Assembly: GCA_031216915.1 (NCBI GenBank)
Contig: CM062294.1
Location: 33,557,128-33,621,127 of the forward strand
Length of the DNA stretch: 64,000 bases
DNA from: Pictodentalium vernedei
Taxonomy: Eukaryota > Mollusca > Scaphopoda > Dentaliida > Dentaliidae
Direction: 5' to 3'
The position numbers and the translations under genes were made by a program. The stretch's first letter is position 1. The number at the start of each line of letters is the position of its first letter. The notes under the pieces were generated by a model that saw only the letters and a list, made by a program, of their open reading frames with translations, did not search any database and was not told the origin of the DNA. Shown here in pieces: positions 37,301 through 48,700 of the stretch.

Positions 37301-39716
37301 GTAAAATATGCATCTTGAAAGTTTTATATTTTGACATCAGTGTCAAGCGGATCGCAAATTGCTTGAAACGTGACAATTGGTCTAAGTTCTAAAAGCAATG
37401 TGTATTGACAAATCGGATGGATCAGTTGGGTTTTCTCAACTGAAACAGTTTTCTCGGTTAAACCTTTACCTTACGAATTGACCTTATCAGTCCACACAAT
37501 TTACAGATTGTGAAAGTTTTAAAAAAAATGTAAACAAAGCCATACAGTAGAACCTGTCTTGAGAGACCGCCCTTTGGGCCACACAAAAGTGGTCTCTCAA
37601 GACGGGTGGTCTCTCATAACAGGTTTCAGGTTTTCTCAAGTCAGTGAATAACAAACCAGAAAATTCAGAAATGGAGAAGAATGAATTTTTGTAATTACTT
37701 TGTACTTTAAAATGGACTGTTATAAAGATTATAAAAATAAATTAGTGTTGAAAATCTTCATTGAAGATTTTCAACACTAATTTATTTTTATAATTTTTAT
37801 AACAGTCCATTTCAATTTGTTACAAAAAGATTTTCAACACAAATTTATTTTTATTCCTATCTGTCACATTTCAGGTATGTATGAAATTGTTTATTCAGCA
37901 ATAATCCTAATCTTTTCACGGGGGTCTTATAAAAACATCTCAATCTGTAATGAGTTAGCAATTGAAACCCAATTAAGAGCTTTGGATACTTTTAATTATG
38001 TTAGTATAACCACAATGGATTTTCCAATTCCAGAACAGGTGGAAAGTTTTTTGTCATGGTTTCAGTCTTCAAAGGGGCAGTCTCTCAAGACAGGTCCATT
38101 ATGGCATAAAAATACAAGTTGGTACCAGGTCGCAGTGGTCTCTCAAGACAGGTGGTCTCCCATTGCAGGTCCATTACAGAGTAAAACCAATCGGTGCCTG
38201 GTAGATGTGGTCTCTCAAGACAGTGGTCTCTCAAGACAGGTTTTACTGTAGTAACTTCTTTATTAATGCTTTCAGCTCAGTATGAAAGTTAAATTTCTTA
38301 TTCTTTGTGTGTTACTTCTGAACAAATTTCCAGTTGGAGCCCTCATGACAGGAATTTTTCCAGTTGCATAGACCCCAGACTGTTTACTAGGGCTGTCACG
38401 ATTTTTAGCTCACCTGACTGAAAGTCAGGGTGAGCTTTTCTGATCACTTTTCGTCCGTCGTCCGTCGTCCGTCGTCCGGCGTCCGTCGTTCGTCGTCCGT
38501 CGTCCGGCGTGAAGGTGGTGTTTGGGTCTTTTTCTTCCAAACCACTGGCCGCATGTTAATGAAATTTCATGTGAGTAGGGGTTATATAGCGGCATTTTGA
38601 TTTTTGGGCAAATTAGGTTTCGGCTCATATTGAGCAGAGGGGTGGGGCAAAAATGCTCCAATTCTTAAAAAATCTTCTTCTCAAGAACCAGCAATAGCAG
38701 AGACTTGATATTTGGTATGCAGCTTCCTTTTGAGGTGTAGACTCAAGTTTGTTCAAGAGAAGTTTGTAGGTCTATACTTGGCGATGTTATGGGAGGAGCA
38801 AAAATTTTGGCCCCACCCCAAATTTCTATTTTTTAAACCGAGAGGCCAATTTGAACCAAATTTTATGTGAGGGCTTATTGGGTCATAAGTACCTAATTTA
38901 TGCAGAAATTTTTTTTCCTGTAGCCCCGTGGGAACCACAGGAGCTAAAAATAGAAAAAAATTAAAACGCCTATATCTCAAAAACTGCACGGCAGTGAGAA
39001 TTTTTATTTGGTGTGAAGCTTTCTTGGGACCAACAGAAAGGATTGGTAAAAAAAAATTGCTATCGGTTTTATCATAGGGTACTTTTTCGGGACTCTGAAA
39101 AAGTGCTGAGTCAGTATTTTTTAACACAGTAGGCAATGGGAAAAAAATAAAGAATTGTTTTCTTCCAAACCACTGCTCTAAAAGCTTTCATATTTTACAT
39201 ATAACATCTTTGGAACATTGATTCACATATTTGTAGAAATCAAATTCCTCGGTCCATATTTGGGTTCCCTATGGGAACCCAAATGTTCAAATTAGTGCAA
39301 TATGAGGGATATATTTTAAAAATCTTCTTCTTCGGATCCACAAATCAGAATCTTTTGATATTTGCTATGCATCATCCTTAGGGGGGTGAGATTGATGTTT
39401 GTTCAAGCCAAGTCCCTGAGTTCATATTTGGACTCCCTTTGGGAACCCAAATTGTAACTTAGTGCAATACGAGGTATATTCTTTTAAAATCTTCTTCTTC
39501 GCATCCACCGGTCAGAATCTTTTGATATTTGGTATACAGTATGCTTAGGGAGGTGAGATTCAAGTTTGTTCAAGTCAAGTCCTTCGGCTCATATTTGGTC
39601 TCCCTGTGGGAGCCCAAATTATAACTTAGTTCAATATGAGGAATATTCTTTAAAAAAAATTTTTTTTTCAGATCCACCAGTCAAAATCTTTTGATATTTG
39701 ATGTACAGCATTCGTA

Positions 39717-39750
<34 letters not shown>

Positions 39751-42700
39751 CTGAGAGTGAAGTTTGTTAAAGCCAAGTCCCTTGGTTCATATTTGGGCTC
39801 ACTGTAGAAGCCCAAATTATACCAAAATTTTATTTTCCAAACCAAGAGGTCGATTTGAACCAAATTTGATATGAGGGCTTATTGGGTCACAAATACCTAA
39901 TTTATGCCATAAATTGTTTTCCTGTCCCCCACGGCAACTACAGGAGCTGAAAAAATTTTTTTTTTTTTAATTCCCATATTTCCAGAACTACATGGCACTG
40001 AGAATTTTTATACAATGTGAAGCTTCCTTAGGGCCGGGAGAAAGGAATGGTGAAAAAAATGCCATTGGTTTTATCATAAGTACTTTTCCAGGACTAAAAG
40101 TGCCGAGTCATCATTTTTTTAACACTGTAGGTAATGGGAATAACGTTGAATAATCTTCTTCTCCCAAACCACTGCTTCAGAAGCTTTTGTTTTTGGGTTC
40201 CCTATGGGAGCCCAATGTATAACTTAATTCAGTATGAGAAATATTCTTAAAAAATCTTTTTTTTCTGATACTCCTCTCAGAATCTTTTGATATTTGATTT
40301 TTAGTTTTCTTAGAAGCGGCAAATTGAAATTTGTTCAAGTTCTGGTTTATTGATAAAATTGGGCCCAGTAACCAATTCCTGCGTTGAAAGCCCTGTAAAG
40401 TGGGCAGTAATAGGCATAAACGATTGACCAAACCTGATATTATAATTATGCCTCTGTAATGATGTAGCCTTAGAAAGTGACCTTAAATTCCAATAAATAA
40501 ATAGATAAATTATTGAGTACCCAATATGGGGATCTAACATATGAACACTCTGGGTTACTAAGTAGAGAAAACACTTTTATGTTGAAAAACTGATAATAAC
40601 CACAAGGCAGAATCCCTTGCTATTTTGGTGATATGACTCGGCCAGTATCAGGTGAGCGCCCTCAGGCCCCGTGGGGCCTCTTGTTTAATTTAGGAATCGA
40701 TTAATCGTCGCAAATAATCGATTATAATCGATTAATCGTACATAGATGACCCTGCCCCCACATTTCCCTCTCTTTGAAGTCTTTAAAAATAAAGTTCAAG
40801 TCAGTTGACCTTCCTCAAGTAAACAACGAAGACGATCCTCTTTTAGGTACATTCAAATGTTTGATGTTCTGAACTTTTGAACTGTCAGTGTAATAATCAA
40901 GACCGGTCATCAGTTGCGAACTTCGCAGGTTCGCAACTGTCGACCGGTCTTGATTATTACACTGACGGTTCAAAAGTTCAGAACATCAAAGCTTTGAATG
41001 TTCCTAAATGGCAAATGCTTCTAATGGCTCCTTGAGATTTAACGTCGACGTTCTTGACCCTTTACCTTAAGAAACAATTGTTTTTTCATCCAATCTTTTT
41101 TAATTATTAAACGTCTATAACGGGGTAAAATTTACCGATTCTTCGACAACGAAAAATACTAATCGATTTCGGCGTGATCGATCAACAATCAATTAACCGA
41201 ATAATCGTGACAGCCCTACTGTTTACCAAAAGTGTAGAACAATCCTTGCATAGATACTGAAAACGACCTAAAACACCAATGAAATAGAGAAATAATTTGT
41301 GTCTCCTCTCTCTCTTAGCATAAACGAAAGCGTATCAAAGTTGTTTCCGATGATGAAGATAGTGACAAAGGAGAGGAACAGGAAGAAGGACATGATCGAG
41401 AAGCTATCGCCAATGAACTGTTTGAAGGTGAAGAGGAGGAGGGAGAAATTGTTGAATCACCCTTACCTCCTGTAGAGGAAGAGAATGAATTTGGCGATCT
41501 TGAAGAAACTGATGAAGAAGGTATTACATAATCAATAGACTGTACGGCATCCTCTTGTTGGGCCATACATATGTGTGCTTTCAAATTTCAGTTAGGTTGG
41601 AGGCCACATTTGGTTAATTCAGTGACACTTAGGGCTCTAAATTACAGTGTGAGTATTTCAGTGCACATGCCTTCTTCCATCAAATTTTGTTACAGCATTC
41701 ATTTTTAGCTTAACTTGACATTGTCAAGAAAAGCTATTGCCATCACGCATGCGGAAGTCTGTTAGTCTGTGAGTCTGTTCACATTTTCCTTTAGCACGGA
41801 CTACACCCCGCAGTTCTTGTCTGATCGTCACGAAATTTCATATGCAGGTTTGGGGTCATGTGTAGATGAGAACGTCCCCTTTTGGTCGCGATCAGGCAAC
41901 CGGTATGGCTGCCCGAGCCCAAAACCCGAAAACCATTAGCACAGTCTACAGGTCGTATTTATGAAGGGATTTCATTGTAACTTGGTAGGATGCCTCTGTA
42001 TAATACCTAGATGAGAACGTCCCCTTTTGGGCATCATCCGTCAACCGTGATGGCTGCTCAAGCCCGAAACCCAAAAACTTTTAGCACAGTCTGCAGGTCA
42101 TGTTTAATATGGTGGGATTTCATTGTATCTTGGTAGGATGACTCCTATAATGTCTAGATGAGAATTCCCCCGTTTGGGCATGATCTGCCAACCGTGACGA
42201 CTGCCCGAGCCAAAAACCCGAAAACCTTTAGCACAGTCTACAGGTCATATTTATTGAGGAATTTCATTGTAACTTGGTGGGTTGACTTCATATATTGTCT
42301 GGATGAGAAGGTCCCCTTTTGGACGTGATTGGGCAACTGTGACGGCTACAGGGGCCTGAAGCCCGAAAACCTTTAGCACAGTCTACAGGTCATATTTCTG
42401 AAGGGATTTCATTGTAACTTGGTAGGATGACTCCAAATAATGTCTAGATGAGATTGTCCCATTTTGATCGCGGTCATTCAGCCTTGATGGGTGCCCGAGC
42501 CCAAAAACCTTTAGCATAGGCAAAAGGTCATATTCATGAAAGGATTTCATTGTAACCTGTGAGGTTGACTCCATAACAGTCTACAGGTCATATTTATGAA
42601 AGGATTTCATTGTAACTTTGTAGGATCACACCAGATGATGCCCAGATGAGATTGTCCCCTTTGGTTGCGATCATTCAACCAGGAGGGCTGCCCGAGCCCG

Positions 42701-45700
42701 AAAACCTTTAGCAAAGTCTACAGGTCATATTTATGAAGGGATTTCATTGTAACTTGGTAGGTTGACTTCATATAATGTCTAGATGAGAACGTCCTCTTTT
42801 GGACACGATTGGGCAACTGTGACGGCTACAGGGGCCCAAAGCCCGAAAACCTTTAGCACAGTCTACAGGTCATATTTATGAAGGGATTTCATTGTAGCTT
42901 GGTAGGATGACCCCAAATAATGTCTAGATGAGAATGTCCCCTTTTGGTCATGATCATTCAGCCTTTATGGCTGCCCGAGCCCAAAGACCTTTAGCATAGG
43001 CTATAGGTCATATTTATGGAAGGATTTCATTGTAACCTGTTAGGTTGACTCCATAGAATGCCTAGATGATGACATCCCCTTTTGGTCGTGATTGGCCAAC
43101 TGTGATGGCTACAGGTGCCCGAAGCCCAAAAATCTTGAGCACTGTCTACAGGTCATACTTATGAAGGGATTTCATTGTAACTTTGTAGGATCACTCCAGA
43201 TGATGCCCAGATAAGAATGTCCCCTTTTGGTTGCGATCATTCAACCATTATGGCTGCCCGAGCCTGAAGCCAGAATACCTTTAGCACAGTCTTCAGGTCA
43301 TATTTATGAAAGGATTTCATTGTAACTTGGTAGGTTGACTTCATTTAATGTCTAGATGAGAACGAATTATGAAATAAGACAAGAATTGTGATAATTGGGA
43401 ATATGTTCATTTTTGGTCCCTGTATTCTATGTGTTTGATAAAAATAATATGAGGTGTACACTGTACTAAAGAGCTGAGGGGAGGGTTAATATGACCTCAC
43501 AGTTAATGTATGTGGCCCTCACAGTTAACGAATATTAACGAAAGTTACCAAGTTACAGTGAAATTATTCCAAAACGAGTCATCCCATCAAGTTACATTGA
43601 AATCCCTTCATAAATATGGCCTGTAGACTGTGCTAAAGGTTTTCAGGCTTCAGGCCTCTGTAGTTGTCGGTTTCCCAATTGCGTCCAAAGGGGACGTTCT
43701 CATCTAGACGTTATATGAAGTCAACCTACCAAGTTACAATGAAATCCCTTCCCCATTTGGTTGCAATCTGTCAACCGTGTGTTGACTGCCCAAACCCAAA
43801 ATCTGTAAACCTTTAGCAGTCTGCAGGTCGTATTTATGGAGTGATTTCATTGTAACTTGGTACATTGACTCCATATAGTGTCTAGATGACAATGTCCCCT
43901 TTTGGTCGTGAATTGCCACTTGACGGCTACATGGGCCTAAAGCCAGAAAACATTTAGCACAGTCTACAGGTCGTATTTATGAAGGAATTTCATTGTAACT
44001 TGGTACATTGACTCCATATAGTGTCTAGATGAGAACGTCCCATTTTGGACGCGATTGGTCAACTGTGATGGCTACATGGGCCCAAAGCCTGAAAAACTCT
44101 GAGGGCCACATTAACCCACCCTCAGTTCTTGAGTACAGTCTACACTTCATATTATTTTTATTAAAAACATAGCATACAGGGAACAGAAATTAACATATTC
44201 CCAATTATCACAATTCTTGTCTTATTTCATAATCCTTTCATAAACATTGAACATTATTCTTTTCATCAAACACAACACACAGACAAGTTAAGCTACATTG
44301 TCATTGACACTTTCATTGTACACCCAGTTCGTCCTGACTATCTTAAGACAACAAGTCCTGACTGATGAACTATTCTTATTACATTATCAAGCCATGACTA
44401 CGACAAAGACCTGCTTTGATGATGTAGTTGGAATTTTTGTCAGTAAGGATTATAGTTGAAAAACTTACTGTTGGAACCATGTAAAGTGAAGTAGTGCTTG
44501 TTTGCTCTAGTATATAAGCTCTGTTTTACTGGTAAATGAGGACCCAGTTGCCAATGCTAGTGATGGAAGCCCTCTAAAATGGGCAACATGAATATAAATG
44601 ATTGGCTGAACTTGACTTATCGCCATATTGTGGTCATGTTTCAGCAGTGAACAGAAATCCTTAAACACAAATAAATAAATTCTCTCCGATTCTTTTTTAA
44701 CCCTTTACTCAATGCAGACGATTTCAAAATTTTTTTTAAAATCATTTTTTAATTTTTTTCAAAACATTTCAACAAAACCATGTCATGTGACCCCTCTTTG
44801 GAACGAGCTCAATGAGCTCATTCCAAAGAGGGGTCAGATGATATGATTTTGTTGAGATTTTTCGAAAAATAATATTTTTTCAGCTGGTGAAGTTGCATAT
44901 TACCTGGGCGGATGCAGGCAATTTGTTGGGTAAAGGGTTAATTTGTATTTTCATTTTTTGTAGATCTAGATAATTTCATTGTGGATGAGGACGGACAGCC
45001 AATAAAAAAAGGAAAAAAGAAAAAACATGTTATACATAGTGATAGGTTCGTTACATTTTTTAATATTATTATGCCTTGAACAATTGAAACTTTGCAGGAT
45101 CTTTGAAACATGATCACCTAAAAAAGTTGTTTCCAATGTATGGTGTCCATTCAGGTGCTGACTGTGTAGGTCCAACTGCTGAGGTGTTTCTCACTAAATG
45201 GCCACATATATTAGTCTTCTGTGTGTTGAAAATCTTTTTCTCAGTAACAGAAATCAGGACAGATCACAAATGTGGAGGGGTAGATGTGAGGTGTTGAATG
45301 AGGCACAATAATGTACCATCTGGTTTGAAAATGTCTCCTACTGTTCCTGTCCTAAAACATAGCGACAGACTGGAAGCAGTTTTGGGCACAAGTAGAAACT
45401 TAGGCGCAATATTTCAACACACCTTTCAAACAATAGTTGTAACAAGAAACAACTCGTCCCAGGTCTGAAAATCTGCCCCAGTTTGCTTGAATCTATTTTG
45501 ATTCTTGCTGAATATTGCTTCAAGAATTAATTTTCAAATCTGAAATAATTTAGGATTAGAGAGTTCCAACATACAGGCTTTTGGTGGTCTTTCTGTCGAA
45601 GTTACTGTACCTTGGCACTGGTTTCCAGTGATTTCTTGGAAACTGTATAGGCAGCAAAATATCACTAGTCACTGCTGCAAACTCAAAGTATAGCCTTATT

Positions 45701-48700
45701 ATGTAGAAGCAAAAAATTAGAATTTTCAGGTTTCTTGCCCTGTATCTAACGAAACATTCACATCAGCCAACATAATTTACAAATTCAGCAATTGAAAAAA
45801 TCTAATTTTAAAAAACATTCCAACAAAACCGTATCATGTGATCCCTTATTAGAACGAGGTCATCGAGAGGTCACACAATATGGTTTTGTTAAAATTTATT
45901 GAAATATTTAAAAAAAAGAAAATTAAAAAGCCAAAATTTGATTTGGTGTGGATTGGGTAAAGGATTAAGAACACATTTGGAACCATGTCACAGGGTAGCC
46001 GTGGGTCGTGGAAATCTGTGAAAATCCTCATATTGCACACAGATGTTCAAGGACCTTGAAAATCACTATTTTTTGACGAAAATCTTGGAAACTCCTTGAT
46101 TTTACCGTTTCTGGGTCTGTTGCTGGTGGTATGTTCCAACTTTTCTGTTATTCGAAGTGCTGTGCATGTTTTATAAGCTTAGTTCTGATTCGTTGAGTTT
46201 CTCACTGTGTCATTTTTAGTGCAAATATTCATCCAATCATCATGTTGCTTACAAATAAAGTCTCATGCCTTGCTGTTAAACTAACATGTTCTAGTTCGCT
46301 TCGACGATTCTTTTGTGAATTGAACAAAGAGTTTTGAAATTCTTCATTGTTTGATTTTACTTTAAATACAAATATGCCTGGAGGAAAATGCAAATTTCAA
46401 GATAGATGGTTAGAAGACGAGAAGTATAAATCATGGATTGTTCCCGTTGCAAATGATAAAAATTCTGCTCGGTGTAGACATTGAAAATGAAATATAAGTA
46501 TTAACTATTTTGTTTATATACAGCACAATTCAAAATAAGTTGCAGTATAATCATAATACACTAAGTACCCTCCTGCCCATACATGTACTCTGATAACACC
46601 AGAATCTGACATCTTTTTCTGGAAAGCTCTCAAGAGCTTTCCAGTTTCCAGAAAATTATGTCAGATTCTGGTGTCATCAGTGTGTGAGCAGTAGGGTACT
46701 TAGTTTATTGTGGTTATTCCACAACTTATTTAGACTTGTACCCTATGTATAGACTAAGAGCTACATGAATTGCATGCTGGTGTTTAATTACTTTATTGAG
46801 GTTATTCCACAACTTATTTAGACTTGTACCCTATGTATAGACTAAGAGCTACATGAATTGCATGCTGGTGTTTAATTACTTTATTGTGGTTATTCCACAA
46901 CTTATTTAGACTTGTACCCTATGTATAGACTAAGAGCTACATGAATTGCATGCTGGTGTTTAATTACTTTATTGAGGTTATTCCACAACTTATTTAGACT
47001 TGTACCCTATGTATAGACTAAGAGCTACATGAATTGCATGCTGGTGTTTAATTACTTTATTGAGGTTATTCCACAACTTATTTAGACTTGTACCCTATGT
47101 ATAGACTAAGAGCTACATGAATTGCATGCTGGTGTTTAATTACTTTGCTGATATGATCCTTGCAAATCATTGAATTTGGACCTGGAACCTCATTAACCCC
47201 CTGCACACTGATGTCAAAATATCCAGATTTGAAGTAGCCATTTTTCACCATAATGCAACTGGGAATTTAATCAATTCAATCATGTTTGACAGAGCTCATT
47301 GAGCTCTGTCAAACAAGATTGAAGTGGTTAAATTATGGGAAATATTTGCACCCTGAACTTTAGATATTTCGACATAGTGTGCAGGGAGTTAAAATTCCTG
47401 GAATTTCTTCTGTTCAAAGTTGGGGTACCCTGTACAGTCAAAAGTCAAATGAATACATTTGTGAGAACAAAGTTGATTTTCATGTTTTTTTTTTGTGAGA
47501 ATTGATTCTGAATTTTAAGGTTTGCATCCAACTGCCGTATTTGGAAATAGTTTGAGAAGTTTTGTTGATTGTTGGCTCAGTAGGTAGAGGTGCAGGCTGC
47601 GGTTCGAATCCCACCTTCGGCAACCGCGTTGTGTCCTTGGGCAAGACACTTCATCTCCATTGCCCGCGTGGGGGCACGGTGGCATTGTGTACTAAGGCGT
47701 ACTGAATGTCGATGTTGCACTTGTCTTCAACCAATGCTAACCCTGCTTGTGTGGAGTTAGTATGTTGGGGAGCTGACAGTTGCCCCGCCGTTGCTCGGTG
47801 GTTCTCTCCGGATACTCTGGCTTCCTGTACCCGTAAAACTGTCACGGTCATGATTAGCCATTGTGCATAAATATGTGACCTTAAACACCAATAAATAATA
47901 ATTTGTTGATTGTTGAGCATAGATTTATTGTCATGTAATTGATCACAAATACAAGGATGGGAGAAATGCAGAAAAACTGACATTCTACTTTTAACTCGTA
48001 ACCTGCTGTGTATTTTTAAAACATTTGTCATCAAATCTAGTCATGGCTGCTATAAAGCAGCCATGACTAGATTTAATGAAAAATTTATCTAAATTTGCTT
48101 GGGATATCATTGGTGAAAAAATACATTCCATTTAGGCCATTCAAAATTGATTGTCTGTTTCTCAGGCCATTTTTTCCAAAAAAGCATGCGGGCGGGCGGT
48201 CCTTTTTTTTTCTTTTTATTTTCTCCCTGAGAGGTTGTTTGTGGTAATTCGACCCGCACCCAAACGGCTGGTGGACCACGCAAAATTTCGTAAATATATT
48301 GGTTATTCACCGTAGTGGTGTTGGGTCATAAATGAAGTGGGGTTTGAATGTTTGTTTTTTCAGTGAAACGTGAAAATTATGACACAGGACGAAACGCCTC
48401 GTGGGTGAAATGTCTCGGGATGAAACGTCTCTGGGACAAATTAAATGTCGAAGAGCCAACTTTCACAGATTTATTTTACTCCCCCCCCCCCCCCCCAAAA
48501 AAAAATCCTTTCACAACCTGCCTAATAAAATCGTGAATTGCAATTTTTCCCCATTATATTCAAAATTATCACAACCCATTTGAACGGGCAGTTCATCCAT
48601 AAATCATATTTTTCGGAAATCTGAAAATGAAATACAAAACGAATGTTTGGGTATTTTTATTAACCAATCTGACCGCACTTACCTGCCTGTATGCGATTTA

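Larger units (their letters stand above)
38388..41218. mobile_element. hAT-type element interrupted by a family-1 element
   Basis: The ends TAGGGCTGTCACGATT (38388-38403) and AATCGTGACAGCCCTA (41203-41218) are flanked by the perfect 8-bp duplication CTGTTTAC (38380-38387 and 41219-41226). The left arm is split after about 20 bases by the family-1 element 38407-40683. Its continuation (TTTAATTTAGGAATCGATTA) resumes at 40684. The interior holds ATCGATTAATCG repeats and a long palindrome (40850-41001). Confidence 0.93.
45991..47432 (+). mobile_element. Composite hAT element (BED-finger type)
   Basis: The left end is CAGGGTAGCCGTGGGTCGTG and the right end is TTGGGGTACCCTG. Both are next to CTTGAAAATC and CCTGGAATTTC motifs of the same hAT group as 31943-32611. 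Inside lie a transposase N-terminal fragment (46374-46484), a foldback MITE, an 88-bp minisatellite and a TTAA MITE. The flanking 8-mers share only part of their bases, so the boundaries are inferred from the ends. Confidence 0.55.

Noticed and set aside
46713-47152. CRISPR-like regular repeat array
   Set aside because: The 88-bp units are head to tail with no variable spacers. The DNA is from an animal nucleus.
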